DNA of 64,000 nucleotides from Erwinia sp. E_sp_B01_1 (GCF_036865545.1 NZ_CP142208.1:372001-436000); one strand, 5' to 3'. Positions 13,092 to 23,350 are shown, counted from the first letter of the stretch. Numbers and translations: made by a program. Notes: a model not told the origin generated them from the sequence alone.

Positions 13092-15635
13092 TCAGAACAG
13101 TTCGTGGCTCTCACCGTTATCCATCAGCGTAGTCCCCACGTCATGAACGGAATATTCAGTAGGCTGGGTGCCATTGATGAAGTATTCCTGACGGGTATTG
13201 CCACCGCCATTAGCCAGCTTGCCAGTGTTACGATCGATAGTGACGGTCACCACACCTTCTGGCGGCGTCAGCGGTTGTACCGGTACGCCATCCAGCGCGG
13301 CCTTCATATACTCATCCCAGGCTGGCTGAGCACTTTTAGCGCCGCCCTCATACCCTGAGATCTGATCTTTGATGGCACCAGATGCGGTGGTTCGCCCTAA
13401 ATCACGACGATGATCGTCAAAGCCAATCCAGACTGAGGTCACCACACCGGGGCCATAGCCAGAGAACCAGGCATCTTTCGAGCTGTTGGTGGTGCCTGTT
13501 TTACCGCCAATATCATTACGGCCTAAATCGCGGCCAGCGCGCCAGCCGGTTCCCATCCAGCCGGGCTCGCCAAAGATGTTGGTGTTCATTGCGCTTTTAA
13601 TCAGGAACGAAAGCGGCGTATTGATCACATGCGGAGCGTACTGCTGCTCGCCACCCTGCTGCGAAACCTGCCCAAGCTGAGGCTGCGGTACGGCTGTTTT
13701 GTCGCCTTCCTGCGAGACGGCAACGTTTTCCACGCTGTCTTCACTCAGGGCAACCGCTTTTTTGGTGTCGCCGTAAATCACCGGCAAATTGCAATCGGGG
13801 CAGGCAATCCTGGGTTTCTCTTCGAACAGCGTATTGCCCTGTTCATCTTGAATTTTGCTGATGAAGTAAGGATCAACCAGGAATCCGCCGTTGGCCATCA
13901 CTGAATAGCCACGCACCATTTGCAATGGAGTAAAGGAGGCGGAACCCAGTGCCAGCGATTCGGTATGCACAATGTTCTGCGCAGGGAAACCAAAGCGTTG
14001 TAAATATTCTGCCGCGTAATCGACGCCCATGGCACGCATAGCCCGGACCATGACCACGTTCTTTGACTGTCCCAGCCCCTGGCGCAGACGGATTGGGCCA
14101 TCATAGGTTGGCGGGGAGTTTTTAGGACGCCAGTCGGAACCGGCACCCGCATCCCAGCGCGAAATGGGCACATCGTTAAGGATGGAAGCCAGCGTCAGAC
14201 CGCGATCCATTGCTGCCGTGTACAGGAAAGGTTTGATATTGGAACCTACCTGACGCAGAGCCTGAGTAGCGCGGTTGAATTTGCTCTGATTAAAGTCAAA
14301 TCCACCCACCAGAGCACGAACTGCGCCGTTTTGAGGATCCAACGAAACCAGTGAAGAGTTTACGTCAGGCACTTGTCCCAGCCACCAGTCTGTCCCCACC
14401 TGGCGGACCCAAATCTGCTGACCAGGCTGCACAACTTCGGTCACAGATTTTGGCGTTCTACCCTGTGCGGTATCGGACTTGTAGGGACGAGCCCAGCGCA
14501 TGCCAGCGAGATTCAGTGTGACGCTGGTTCCGTCACGCATAGTCGCTGTGGCTTCTTCACTGTTGGCTTCGGTAATCACCGCCGGGAACAGCGGGCCATA
14601 CACCGGCAGCGCCTTCAGACTCTTCAGGATTTCAGTGCGACCCCACGGATTCTGGCCCACTTTCCACAGCACGGCAGACGGCCCACGGTAGCCGTGACGC
14701 ATGTCGTAGTTCATCACATTGTCCTGCACCGACTTCTGGGCAGCCAGTTGCAGCTTACGGGTGATGGTGGTGGTGACTTTGAAACCGTCGTTATAGGCGT
14801 TATCCCCGTAACGTTTCACCATCTGCTGGCGAACCATTTCCGTCAGATAAGGGGCGGAGAAGGCGATTTCAGGGGCATGATAGTTCGCTTCAAGCGGTGC
14901 ATTGCGCGCTTCTTCATACTGCGACTGAGAGATGTAATTCTGATCAAGCATACGGCCCAGCACCACGTTACGGCGCATAACGGCCCGTTCGTGGGAATAG
15001 AGCGGATTAAAAGTTGAGGGTGCTTTAGGCAGACCGGCAATCATTGCCATTTCGCTCAGCGAAAGCTGATCGACATTTTTGCCGAAGTAAACCTGAGCGG
15101 CGGCACCCACACCATAGGCACGGTAGCCGAGGTAAATTTTGTTCAGGTAGAGCTCAAGGATCTCATCTTTACTCATCATCTGCTCGATGCGGATAGCAAG
15201 AAAAGCTTCCTTGATCTTACGCATCAGCGTGCGTTCCGGGCTGAGGAAGAAGTTACGCGCCAGCTGCTGGGTAATGGTGCTGGCACCCTGCGAAGCATGA
15301 CCGGAAACCAGCGCGATGCTGGCAGCACGGAAGATCCCGATAGGATCAACGCCGTGGTGCTCGTAGAAACGGCTGTCTTCAGTGGCAATAAACGCTTTTA
15401 CCATCTCAGGCGGGATCTGCGGCAGCTTAAGCGGGATACGGCGTTTCTCACCATACTGAGCAATCAGCTCATTATCGGCACTGTACACCTGCATAGGCGT
15501 CTGAAGACGCACATCTTTCAGCGTGGCTACGTCTGGCAGCTGGGGTTCTATGTATTTGTATAAACCATAGACCGAGCCGGCTCCCAGCAAAATGCAACAC
15601 ACTGCAAGGATCAAAAAATACTTTACGAACTTCAC
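13092..15635 (-). CDS. mrcA: Penicillin-binding protein 1A
   Basis: PBP1A is the bifunctional inner-membrane enzyme that polymerises and cross-links peptidoglycan. The 847 residues (E. coli 850) show an N-terminal membrane anchor (about 8-26), a GT51 glycosyltransferase domain with catalytic Glu86 in ATEDSRFYEHHGVD, an OB-like insert, and a transpeptidase domain with the SxxK serine in GSNIKPFLY, the SxN motif SKN, and KTGTT. It is divergent from the hof operon as in E. coli. Confidence 0.98.
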   Translation of the reverse strand: MKFVKYFLILAVCCILLGAGSVYGLYKYIEPQLPDVATLKDVRLQTPMQVYSADNELIAQYGEKRRIPLKLPQIPPEMVKAFIATEDSRFYEHHGVDPIGIFRAASIALVSGHASQGASTITQQLARNFFLSPERTLMRKIKEAFLAIRIEQMMSKDEILELYLNKIYLGYRAYGVGAAAQVYFGKNVDQLSLSEMAMIAGLPKAPSTFNPLYSHERAVMRRNVVLGRMLDQNYISQSQYEEARNAPLEANYHAPEIAFSAPYLTEMVRQQMVKRYGDNAYNDGFKVTTTITRKLQLAAQKSVQDNVMNYDMRHGYRGPSAVLWKVGQNPWGRTEILKSLKALPVYGPLFPAVITEANSEEATATMRDGTSVTLNLAGMRWARPYKSDTAQGRTPKSVTEVVQPGQQIWVRQVGTDWWLGQVPDVNSSLVSLDPQNGAVRALVGGFDFNQSKFNRATQALRQVGSNIKPFLYTAAMDRGLTLASILNDVPISRWDAGAGSDWRPKNSPPTYDGPIRLRQGLGQSKNVVMVRAMRAMGVDYAAEYLQRFGFPAQNIVHTESLALGSASFTPLQMVRGYSVMANGGFLVDPYFISKIQDEQGNTLFEEKPRIACPDCNLPVIYGDTKKAVALSEDSVENVAVSQEGDKTAVPQPQLGQVSQQGGEQQYAPHVINTPLSFLIKSAMNTNIFGEPGWMGTGWRAGRDLGRNDIGGKTGTTNSSKDAWFSGYGPGVVTSVWIGFDDHRRDLGRTTASGAIKDQISGYEGGAKSAQPAWDEYMKAALDGVPVQPLTPPEGVVTVTIDRNTGKLANGGGNTRQEYFINGTQPTEYSVHDVGTTLMDNGESHELF

Positions 15636-15754
15636 CTGATATTTTCCATTCTGAGTCGATTGGGCAGTTTATAAACAATCGCGCGGTAGTATAAAGGCTA
15701 GCCAGAAGCTTGGATACGTCCTTTTGATGACTGACGATATGGAGATCGCGCTAA

Positions 15755-16582
15755 ATGGCATTTCAGACATGGCAAGTAGGCCTGGATATTCAGAATGGGC
15801 AACTTTGTGCCCTTGGCATCCAGCGCCGTCGTAACGGCTGGCAACTTCGCCACTGGTGGCAACATGCGTTGCCGCAAGATACGTTAGTTAACGGGCTGCT
15901 GCAACGTCCCGAGCCGGTGATCGCACTCCTGCAACGCTGGCGCAGGCAGCTGCCTTACCGTATCTCACTGCGCGTGGGTTTTCCTCCTCAGCTGGTTCTG
16001 CAACGGCAGGTTGAGCTTCCGGGAACCCAGTTACGCGAGCCTGAGCGTAGCAGGTACATCACCGCAGCGGCGAGGCGATTTTTCCCAATTGAGCCCGAGA
16101 CGCTGGCGCTGGACTACCGCGAAGGCGCTCAGGAGGCCAGGGCGCTCTACATTACGGCCGCAAAGCGTGATGTTCTTGCCAGCTGGATGGACTGCCTCGA
16201 ACAGGCAAGGCTGAAACCTGAAGTGCTGGAACTGACGCCTGCCGCCTTGTTTGCCCTCTCAACATCGCTCTCCCTCGATCCTTCCGCGGCGATGGTACAC
16301 CGGTTGCAGGATCACTGGCTGTGGTATTCGGCCCTGCCTGCCCGGCCTGAATGGGGCTGGTGCTCCCTTCAGGATGCCCCAGATTTCTCCACGCTACGGC
16401 AAAAGCAGCTGCCTGACTTTAACGCCTTCTATTACAGCTCACAGCTGAAGGAGCCTCTGCCGAAATCGGCACAGTGGCTCGATCCCTTTGCAGCCTTTGC
16501 CCTGAGGCAACCCCCGCTGCCAGGGCTGTCCGGGGCTTTTACCCTGGCTGCAGGGTTAGCATTGCGTCCGGGGGATGCCTGA
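15755..16582 (+). CDS. hofM: HofM, PilM-like actin-fold protein for DNA utilisation
   Basis: HofM is related to the type IV pilus protein PilM. In E. coli the hofMNOPQ genes are needed to use external DNA as a nutrient. The 275-residue protein begins with an actin-fold strand (WQVGLDIQNGQLCALGIQRR) and has a conserved TAAARRFFPI region. It opens a five-gene operon and its TGA overlaps the hofN ATG as TGATG. Operon context makes the call firm although the family diverges quickly. Confidence 0.88.
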   Translation: MAFQTWQVGLDIQNGQLCALGIQRRRNGWQLRHWWQHALPQDTLVNGLLQRPEPVIALLQRWRRQLPYRISLRVGFPPQLVLQRQVELPGTQLREPERSRYITAAARRFFPIEPETLALDYREGAQEARALYITAAKRDVLASWMDCLEQARLKPEVLELTPAALFALSTSLSLDPSAAMVHRLQDHWLWYSALPARPEWGWCSLQDAPDFSTLRQKQLPDFNAFYYSSQLKEPLPKSAQWLDPFAAFALRQPPLPGLSGAFTLAAGLALRPGDA

Positions 16583-17127
16583 TGGTGTGGGTCAATTTGC
16601 TGCCCTGGCGGCGGCGGCAGAGACGAAAGGCATGCCAGCGCTGGTCTGTTGTCCTGATGCTACTGGCATTAACGCTGATGGTGGCTGGCTTACCCACGCT
16701 GGGGCAACAGAAGCTGAACCGACTTAATGAAAAAGGGATCCGGCAGCGGCAGGGGCTTGACCACCAGCTTGAAAAACAGCTTCAGCAGGTCACTCTGTCA
16801 GACAGGGAAAGAGAGGCTCTCAAACAGCAACTGATAGAACGGCAGAGGAGACAGCAAGGACTCGTCCGGTGGTCCTCTTTTCTGTCCGGCCTGGTAAAGG
16901 CGATGCCTGAAACGCTCTGGTTGAGCAGCATCAGTAAAAGCGCCAGTACTTTGACGCTGGCGGGTTTTTGCAAGGGGGTGGGCGATCTGGACGCGTTCAG
17001 CCTGCAACTGCGAAAACAGGGGCTGGTCGGGCAGATAACAGCGGGCACGTTAAGCCGGGTTGCTCAGGGCAGAATGGCATTTAATTTATTGATTACGTTA
17101 AAACCAGAGGCAGATTTAGATGGATAA
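16582..17127 (+). CDS. hofN: HofN, PilN-like membrane protein
   Basis: HofN is the PilN-type inner-membrane partner of HofM. The 181 residues start with VNLLPWRRRQRR, the short PilN motif that in type IV pilus systems binds PilM, then a single membrane segment (SVVLMLLALTLMVAGL) and a coiled coil rich in Gln, Arg and Glu. The ATG at 16582 overlaps the hofM stop, which fixes the start. It overlaps hofO by eight bases. Confidence 0.87.
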   Translation: MVWVNLLPWRRRQRRKACQRWSVVLMLLALTLMVAGLPTLGQQKLNRLNEKGIRQRQGLDHQLEKQLQQVTLSDREREALKQQLIERQRRQQGLVRWSSFLSGLVKAMPETLWLSSISKSASTLTLAGFCKGVGDLDAFSLQLRKQGLVGQITAGTLSRVAQGRMAFNLLITLKPEADLDG

Positions 17128-17620
17128 TTTTATTTCGCGCTGGCTGGGTTTTCCGCTCTGGTTACAGGCTATTTTTCTTTGCCTCCCGGTAGCTGTAATA
17201 GTCCTGGTCACATGGTGGCTCTGGTCTTCGCCGGTGTTCCGGCAGTCCACTCTCCTGCAATCTCAGCAGCAGCAGCAGAGCGGCCAGTATCAACAGCGGA
17301 TTCAGCGTTTGCTGGCGATGAGGTCGTTAGCCAGTCTGAACCATGAGATAGCGCAGCTACGACAGAGCCTGCACCCGGATAAGGTAAAAACCTTCTCCCT
17401 GCTGGACATGGCTCAGGCTTCCGGAGGGGAAATCGCGGTCTGGCAACCCGCCGGGCAGGGCGGAAATCTTACGCTGGCCCTTAACTGGCCTCAGGTGCAT
17501 AGCGTGTTCGACTATTTCGGTTCGCTGCAAACCGGGGTGGAGCTGCCTCATTTTAGCCTGAAACCGGAACAGGCACATTTACGATTCCAGCTGACGCTGG
17601 CCCTGAACCATGAGGGCTGA
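17120..17620 (+). CDS. hofO: HofO, PilO-like protein
   Basis: HofO sits where PilO sits in pilus operons. The 166 residues have one N-terminal membrane segment (LQAIFLCLPVAVIVLVTWWLW), a Gln-rich coiled coil (QSQQQQQSGQYQQRIQRL) and a small C-terminal alpha-beta domain. Sequence identity to named proteins is modest; the call rests on topology and position. Confidence 0.83.
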   Translation: MDNFISRWLGFPLWLQAIFLCLPVAVIVLVTWWLWSSPVFRQSTLLQSQQQQQSGQYQQRIQRLLAMRSLASLNHEIAQLRQSLHPDKVKTFSLLDMAQASGGEIAVWQPAGQGGNLTLALNWPQVHSVFDYFGSLQTGVELPHFSLKPEQAHLRFQLTLALNHEG

Positions 17621-18017
17621 ACGGGGGCGCGGGTATCAACAGCCAGTATTGCACTGGTTGTTGCTGTTACTGCTGATAACGGCAGGATGCCGGGCAGAGA
17701 AAGATCCTTTTCAGCCTCCCGGGACGGTATGTGAAACAGCGCAGTCTGCCCCGTTCAACTGGCGGCTGAAAGGCATTATTGGGCGGGCTGACGATTACCA
17801 TGCCTGGCTGACCCCGGAAAAAGGTAAAGGTATGCCACGCAGTCAGGGCCAGCAAATTGATCAACGCTGGCAGTTGATAAAGGTAGAGGCGATGAGCATT
17901 ACGCTGGCGGATGTGAAGGGTTGTCTTTCACCGCTGAAAAGGAATTTAAAAGGAAGCATTTATGAAAAGGATCTTCTGCCTGTTATGCCTGCTGTACCTG
18001 GCGCCACTTCAGGCTAG
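17610..18017 (+). CDS. hofP: HofP, PilP-like small protein
   Basis: HofP corresponds to PilP, the periplasmic link between the inner-membrane complex and the secretin. The 135 residues have an N-terminal hydrophobic stretch (VLHWLLLLLLITAGC) whose Cys could be lipidated, although the lipobox is not ideal, then a PilP-like core (FNWRLKGIIGRADDYHAWL). Its 3' end overlaps the hofQ start by 56 bases in another frame, an unusually long overlap for this operon. Confidence 0.82.
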   Translation: MRAERGRGYQQPVLHWLLLLLLITAGCRAEKDPFQPPGTVCETAQSAPFNWRLKGIIGRADDYHAWLTPEKGKGMPRSQGQQIDQRWQLIKVEAMSITLADVKGCLSPLKRNLKGSIYEKDLLPVMPAVPGATSG

Positions 18018-19209
18018 ACAGGGGCCGCTGTCTCTGGCTTTTGACGATGCGCCAGTGGCCCAGGTATTGCAGGCGCTGGCGAACTGGCAGCAACTCAACC
18101 TGATGGTTGCGCCGGGAGTGGAAGGGGTACTGTCGCTGAGATTAGAGAGTGTTCCCTGGCAGCAGGCGCTCACGCTGGTTGCCAGAATGGCAAAACTGAG
18201 TATCGAAACGGAAGGCAATGTCCTGCTGGTCTGGCCGCAGAGCTGGCAGCAGGAGAAGCAGCGTCAGGAGGAAAATCAGCGGGAAAAAGAGCAGAAAGCC
18301 CTGCCGCTGATCGCTGAAGTATTAACGCTTGCTCATGCGGATGCCACCACGGTGAATACCAGCCTGCAGGCCGAAAGGGCAAAATTAATGACCGAAAGAG
18401 GCAGTGTGACGGTCGATACCAGAACCAACAGTCTGCTGATCCGGGATACGAGCCCTGCTCTGAAAGCTACCAGCCACTGGATACGCGCGCTGGATGTTCC
18501 CCTTGAGCAGATTGAGCTGTCGGCACAAATCGTCACCATCAATGAAGAGAGCCTTAGGGAGTTAGGGGTTCGCTGGGGATTGAGTGGCGATGAGCAGATT
18601 ACCCATGCGCTTCGCGCCAGCCAGCTTAGCGTTAATCTTCCGGTGACGGATGCCGCTTTATCCGCTGGCTTCACGCTGGCCAGGCTTGACGGGAAATTAC
18701 TGGACCTGGAACTCAGCGCACTTGAGCAGGAGAACAAGCTGGAGATTATCGCCAGCCCGCGTCTGTTTACCTCCCATCAGCAGGCTGCCAGCATCAAGCA
18801 GGGGACAGAAATTCCCTACGAAGTTTCCAGCGGCGGCAACGGGACCACTACCGTCGAATTTAAAGAGGCGGTGCTGGGAATGGAAGTGACGCCAGTGGTG
18901 CAACCGAATGGTCGGATTTTGCTGAAACTGCATTTGTCGCAAAACGTTCCCGGCAGAACGATGCGCAGCGGGGAGGGTGAATATCTGGCCATCGACACTC
19001 AGGAAATTCAGACCCAGGTGACGCTAAAGGATGGCCAGACGCTGGCACTGGGAGGGATTTTCCAGCGGCAAAACGCCAGCGGACAGCGCAAAGTCCCGCT
19101 GCTGGGCGATATCCCGGGCCTGGGAAAGCTGTTTCGTTATGATATTCATGAACAAAAAAGACGAGAATTAGTGATCTTCATCACGCCCCGATTGATCCGT
19201 GACGAGTAA
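17962..19209 (+). CDS. hofQ: HofQ outer-membrane secretin
   Basis: HofQ is a PilQ/ComE-type secretin expected to form the outer-membrane pore for DNA uptake as a nutrient. The 415-residue protein has a signal peptide (cut near LQA-RQ, residue 18), an N-terminal STN-like fold (VAQVLQALANWQQLNLMVAPGVEG), N domains and the C-terminal secretin barrel (VPLLGDIPGLGKLFRY, ELVIFITPRLI). GGAAG precedes the ATG. It ends the hof operon; a 386-base spacer follows before aroK. Confidence 0.93.
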   Translation: MKRIFCLLCLLYLAPLQARQGPLSLAFDDAPVAQVLQALANWQQLNLMVAPGVEGVLSLRLESVPWQQALTLVARMAKLSIETEGNVLLVWPQSWQQEKQRQEENQREKEQKALPLIAEVLTLAHADATTVNTSLQAERAKLMTERGSVTVDTRTNSLLIRDTSPALKATSHWIRALDVPLEQIELSAQIVTINEESLRELGVRWGLSGDEQITHALRASQLSVNLPVTDAALSAGFTLARLDGKLLDLELSALEQENKLEIIASPRLFTSHQQAASIKQGTEIPYEVSSGGNGTTTVEFKEAVLGMEVTPVVQPNGRILLKLHLSQNVPGRTMRSGEGEYLAIDTQEIQTQVTLKDGQTLALGGIFQRQNASGQRKVPLLGDIPGLGKLFRYDIHEQKRRELVIFITPRLIRDE

Positions 19210-19595
19210 TGCTTTTTTTAGGCCAAACTGAGAAACCGGAGGTTTTTTTCCGGCATTGAAGCCATATGCGTTTGACGCAAGGGCCGAATTAGCTTACAAG
19301 GTTTAGCGATTTTGATTTATGAGCCTTGGTTTGGCTTCAAAGAATACACAGAACCCGTTTTTTATCGTGCGCAACCGGCGTAGCCGATGCAGTGACATCG
19401 GGCTGATAAATGAAGCGGACTGAAACGCGCCCTGAGTGCGCAATGGGCAAGGTCAATTTAATCGGTTGCCAAAACACCTTCAGTGTTGAGATAATTTTCA
19501 TCTGACTCTCGCACTATCGCTCATGAGGTTTCAGTTCATGTCCTGTCCGGTTGGACGGGGTATCATTAACGAATTGTCTTAGTAATACCGAAAAA
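19210..19595. promoter_or_regulatory. hofQ-aroK spacer with aroK promoter and leader (386 bases)
   Basis: No gene is seen. A sigma-70 candidate for the aroK-aroB-damX-dam operon is TTGCCA (19466-19471) and GATAAT (19490-19495) with an 18-base spacer, giving a leader near 94 bases. Two small hairpins are visible: CCGATG/CATCGG around 19383-19400, and a GTCC/GGAC stem around 19543-19557 close to the aroK start. In E. coli aroK also has a long untranslated upstream region. Confidence 0.5.
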
Positions 19596-20117
19596 ATGGC
19601 AGAGAAACGCAATATCTTTCTGGTTGGGCCTATGGGTGCCGGCAAAAGCACTATTGGGCGTCAGTTAGCTCAGCAACTCAATATGGAATTTTTCGATTCC
19701 GATCAAGAAATTGAGCGACGTACCGGAGCGGATGTGGGTTGGGTGTTCGACGTCGAAGGCGAAGAAGGCTTCCGCGATCGCGAAGAAAAAATCATCAATG
19801 AACTCACCGAGAAGCAAGGCATAGTGCTGGCTACCGGTGGCGGTTCAGTGAAATCACGCGAAACCCGCAACCGTCTTTCGGCTCGTGGCGTCGTGGTGTA
19901 TCTGGAAACCACCATCGAGAAACAATTAGCTCGCACGCAGCGTGATAAAAAGCGTCCTCTGTTGCAGGTGGAATCTCCGCCTCGAGAGGTGCTGGAAGCG
20001 CTGGCTGCCGAGCGTAATCCGCTCTATGAAGAGATCGCCGACGTGACGATCCGGACCGACGACCAGAGCGCTAAAGTGGTCGCGAACCAGATCATCAACA
20101 TGTTGGAGAAGAGCTGA
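19596..20117 (+). CDS. aroK: Shikimate kinase I
   Basis: AroK phosphorylates shikimate with ATP in the chorismate pathway. The 173 residues are nearly those of E. coli AroK: P-loop GPMGAGKST (11-19), shikimate-binding DSD and FRDREE, GGGSV, and the lid [11 protein letters not shown]. The ATG at 19596 is chosen by homology; the upstream in-frame start at 19551 has no support. First gene of the aroKB-damX-dam-rpe-gph-trpS run. Confidence 0.98.
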   Translation: MAEKRNIFLVGPMGAGKSTIGRQLAQQLNMEFFDSDQEIERRTGADVGWVFDVEGEEGFRDREEKIINELTEKQGIVLATGGGSVKSRETRNRLSARGVVVYLETTIEKQLARTQRDKKRPLLQVESPPREVLEALAAERNPLYEEIADVTIRTDDQSAKVVANQIINMLEKS

Positions 20118-20169
20118 ACCCAGCTCTGACCGCCTGCGGGCCAAAGTAATAAAAAGGTGATAACGCTTC

Positions 20170-21258
20170 ATGGAGAAGATTACCGTCACTTTGGGGGAAC
20201 GAAGTTACCCCATTACCATCGCTGCCGGACTGTTTACGGATCCGGCTTCTTTTTGGCCGCTTAAGGCGGGCGATCGTGCCATGCTGGTCACTAACCAGAC
20301 CCTGGCACCTCTTTACCTGGCACCTGTTCGTCAACTGCTGGAAGGCGCTGGCGTTGAGGTGGACCAGGTTATTCTCCCCGACGGCGAGCAGTATAAAACG
20401 CTGGCGGTGATGGATCAGGTCTTTACCGCTCTGCTGGAAAAACCTCACGGTCGTGATACTACCCTGGTCGCTTTAGGCGGTGGGGTTATTGGCGATCTGA
20501 CCGGTTTTGCCGCCGCAAGTTATCAGCGCGGTGTGCGCTTTATTCAGGTTCCTACCACGCTGCTGTCGCAGGTTGATTCTTCTGTGGGAGGAAAAACCGC
20601 TGTCAATCACCCCCTGGGCAAGAACATGATCGGCGCGTTCTATCAGCCTGCTTCGGTGGTCATTGATATCAATTGTCTCAGTACCCTGCCGCCGCGTGAG
20701 CTGGCGTCTGGTCTGGCTGAAGTGATCAAGTACGGTATTATTCTGGACGGCGATTTCTTCAGCTGGCTTGAGGATAATCTTGATGCGTTGCTGGCCCTTG
20801 ACGGGGAAGCGATGGCTTACTGCATTCGCCGCTGTTGCGAGCTGAAAGCAGAGGTTGTTGCCGCCGACGAGCGTGAAATGGGGCAGCGTGCTTTGTTGAA
20901 CCTTGGTCATACGTATGGCCATGCCATTGAAGCCCATATGGGCTACGGTAACTGGCTCCACGGTGAAGCTGTGGCTGCCGGAATGGTGATGGCAGCCCGG
21001 ACGGCAGAACGTTCAGGTCAATTTACTGCGCAGGATACTGACAGGATTATCACGTTATTAAAACGTGCAGGCCTGCCGGTAACCGGGCCAGAGAGTATGA
21101 CTGCGGAAGCATACCTGCCGCATATGATGCGTGATAAGAAAGTGCTGGCCGGTGAACTTCGCCTTGTCCTGCCTCTCGCAATCGGTAAAGCCGAAGTGCG
21201 CAGCGGCGTAGCACATGATACGGTACTGGCTGCGATCAACGACTGTCAGCCTGCCTGA
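20170..21258 (+). CDS. aroB: 3-dehydroquinate synthase
   Basis: AroB converts DAHP to 3-dehydroquinate, the second chorismate step, using NAD and a divalent metal. The 362 residues match E. coli. Key regions are the NAD-binding [14 protein letters not shown], the [21 protein letters not shown] active-site segment, the metal ligands in EVIKYGII and the histidines in [13 protein letters not shown] and LHGEAVA. It lies 52 bases after aroK. Confidence 0.98.
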   Translation: MEKITVTLGERSYPITIAAGLFTDPASFWPLKAGDRAMLVTNQTLAPLYLAPVRQLLEGAGVEVDQVILPDGEQYKTLAVMDQVFTALLEKPHGRDTTLVALGGGVIGDLTGFAAASYQRGVRFIQVPTTLLSQVDSSVGGKTAVNHPLGKNMIGAFYQPASVVIDINCLSTLPPRELASGLAEVIKYGIILDGDFFSWLEDNLDALLALDGEAMAYCIRRCCELKAEVVAADEREMGQRALLNLGHTYGHAIEAHMGYGNWLHGEAVAAGMVMAARTAERSGQFTAQDTDRIITLLKRAGLPVTGPESMTAEAYLPHMMRDKKVLAGELRLVLPLAIGKAEVRSGVAHDTVLAAINDCQPA

Positions 21259-21337
21259 TACCGTTTCGGCCCAAATGATAGTAATCCGCCGCTCACAGGA
21301 TGTTGAGGGGCGTTGCTGCTCTACAGTAGGAGGTTGA

Positions 21338-22354
21338 ATGGACGAGTTTAAACCGGAAGACGAGTTGAAACCTGACACCAGTGACCGCCGCCCGCAGCGG
21401 TCCCGCAAGACGTCTTCTGCCCCTAAAGTGCCGGTTTCCCGTCAGCATATGATGATGGGTATTGGTATTCTGGTCCTGCTGCTCCTGGTGATTGGTATTG
21501 GCTCTGCGCTGAATTCGCCGGACGACAAACCCACCGGCAGTAGTCAAAAATCCGCTGCTCCTTCTGGCGCGGCAAACACTGGCAGCAATAAAGATATCGA
21601 CCTCTCAGGCTCTTCGTCAATGAGTGGACAGTCTGGCTCACAGCCTGCCCCGGATGCGACAGCGGGTAGCCCGTCTCAGAACAGTAATGGTCCCCAGGAG
21701 CTCAGCGCACCGCCTGTTTCCTCCACGCCTACGCAGGCTGAGCCAGTTCAGGCTCCGGCCAGTCAGCAGCGTGTTGAATTGCCCGGTGATTTGAATAATG
21801 CGCTGACCAGCCAGCAGGGTCAGGTAGATGCTGCGGCCCAGGGCGCTCAGGATAACGGCAGCACTTTACCTACCGGGCCTGCAACTGTAGCCCCTGGCGG
21901 TAATGCTTCGACACCTGCTGAGACGACTTCTCCGGCCAGTCAGCCACGCCAGGCAGCTACGCATAAAAATCAGCCTGCCGTAACGCATAAACCTGCCGCC
22001 ACTAAGCCGGTAGCGAAAGAGAGCAAGCCGAAAAGCACTGCGTCAACCAGTAGCCATGCTTCTTCGGGAGCCGCAGCAGCGTCCTCTTCAGCGCCGGGTG
22101 GAAATTACACGCTGCAGCTGAGCAGTGCGTCAAGGTCAGACACGCTGAACGCCTGGGCTAAGAAACAGAACCTCAGCGGGTATCATGTCTACAAAACGAC
22201 CCGGAATGGTCAACCCTGGTACGTGCTGATCAGCGGCTCTTATGCCACGCCGGCAGAAGCGAAGCGCGCCGTAGCTTCACTTCCGGCAGACGTCCGGTCG
22301 CAAAACCCCTGGGTGAAGCCTGTCAGTCAGGTTAAGAAAGAATCGACTAATTAA
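21338..22354 (+). CDS. damX: DamX cell-division SPOR protein
   Basis: DamX is an inner-membrane protein that gathers at the division ring through its SPOR domain, which binds denuded glycan. The 338 residues have a charged cytoplasmic head, one membrane segment (about 38-58, MMMGIGILVLLLLVIGIG), a long low-complexity linker rich in Ser, Pro, Ala, Gln and Thr, and a C-terminal SPOR domain (about 252-335, NYTLQLSSASRSDTLNAWA, WYVLISGSY). E. coli DamX is longer (428), so the linker is shorter here. A hairpin follows at 22391. Confidence 0.94.
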   Translation: MDEFKPEDELKPDTSDRRPQRSRKTSSAPKVPVSRQHMMMGIGILVLLLLVIGIGSALNSPDDKPTGSSQKSAAPSGAANTGSNKDIDLSGSSSMSGQSGSQPAPDATAGSPSQNSNGPQELSAPPVSSTPTQAEPVQAPASQQRVELPGDLNNALTSQQGQVDAAAQGAQDNGSTLPTGPATVAPGGNASTPAETTSPASQPRQAATHKNQPAVTHKPAATKPVAKESKPKSTASTSSHASSGAAAASSSAPGGNYTLQLSSASRSDTLNAWAKKQNLSGYHVYKTTRNGQPWYVLISGSYATPAEAKRAVASLPADVRSQNPWVKPVSQVKKESTN

Positions 22355-22390
22355 GAAGTCAGCTTAAGCCTGATTTAAGATGAAACTGTC

Positions 22391-22408
22391 AGCCCTCTTC
22401 GGAGGGCT
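22391..22408 (+). terminator. UUCG stem-loop between damX and dam
   Basis: AGCCCTC (22391-22397), a TTCG tetraloop, and GAGGGCT (22402-22408) form a stable hairpin. No T run follows, so it may be an RNA-stability or partial-termination element inside the operon rather than a full terminator. Confidence 0.45.
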
Positions 22409-22479
22409 TACTATTCAAAGCGCAGATATGCTGTCGGTGTAACCGCAGCCAGAAGAGTAAGTGTAATAAAAACGACGGC

Positions 22480-23298
22480 ATGAAAAAAAATCGCGCTTTT
22501 TTGAAATGGGCGGGTGGCAAATACCCGCTGCTTGATGATATCCAGCGTCATCTGCCAGAAGGAGATTGTTTAATCGAACCTTTTGTCGGGGCGGGATCCG
22601 TGTTCCTTAATACCCATTTTGCCAGCTACATCCTGGCGGATATCAACAGCGATCTGATTAACCTCTACGGTATTGTCAAAACCCGTGTCGGTGAGTTCGT
22701 CACTGATGCCCGCGAGCTGTTCACCAGTGAAAGCAACGACGCGGATTTTTACTACGCCCGTCGCGCTGAATTCAACAGCTGTAAAGATCCTTATCGTCGC
22801 GGCCTGCTGTTTTTGTACCTCAATCGCCATTGCTACAATGGACTCTGTCGTTACAATCTCAGCGGCGAGTTTAACGTGCCCTTTGGCCGTTACCGTAAAC
22901 CCTATTTCCCAGAGGATGAGCTTTACTGGTTCTCTGAGCGGTCACAGAATGCGACCTTTGTCTGTGAATCGTACGATGTTACCCTGAACCGTGCGCCACA
23001 AGGGGCCGTCGTCTATTGCGATCCCCCTTATGCCCCGCTGTCAGCAACGGCTAATTTTACGGCTTACCACACTAACAGCTTCAGTCTGCTGCAACAGCAG
23101 CATCTGGCCGAACTGGCTCAGAAACTGGCCGTTGAGAACCGTATCCCGGTGCTGATCTCAAATCATGATACGCCTCTGACAAGGGAGTGGTATCAGGCCG
23201 CCATGCTGCATCAGATCAAGGCACGGCGTTCAATCAGTCGCAACAGTAACGGACGTAATCAGGTGGATGAACTGCTGGCGTTGTTCGTGAGCAGATAA
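22480..23298 (+). CDS. dam: DNA adenine methyltransferase (GATC)
   Basis: Dam methylates adenine in GATC and guides mismatch repair, replication timing and gene control. The 272 residues (E. coli 278) contain the AdoMet motif FVGAGSVF (35-42), the N-terminal [11 protein letters not shown] with Lys14, and catalytic DPPY at 181-184 in [12 protein letters not shown]. It sits in the same operon position as in E. coli, between damX and rpe. Confidence 0.98.
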   Translation: MKKNRAFLKWAGGKYPLLDDIQRHLPEGDCLIEPFVGAGSVFLNTHFASYILADINSDLINLYGIVKTRVGEFVTDARELFTSESNDADFYYARRAEFNSCKDPYRRGLLFLYLNRHCYNGLCRYNLSGEFNVPFGRYRKPYFPEDELYWFSERSQNATFVCESYDVTLNRAPQGAVVYCDPPYAPLSATANFTAYHTNSFSLLQQQHLAELAQKLAVENRIPVLISNHDTPLTREWYQAAMLHQIKARRSISRNSNGRNQVDELLALFVSR

Positions 23299-23350
23299 CC
23301 CTCAACTGCGGTACGTGCCTGGCGTCAGGCGCGCTTATTGGGAGAAATGG

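Noticed and set aside
21541..22090. Low-complexity stretch in damX as a possible mobile or repeat insertion
   Set aside because: It is the normal Pro/Ser/Gln/Ala linker of DamX, in frame between the membrane segment and SPOR domain.
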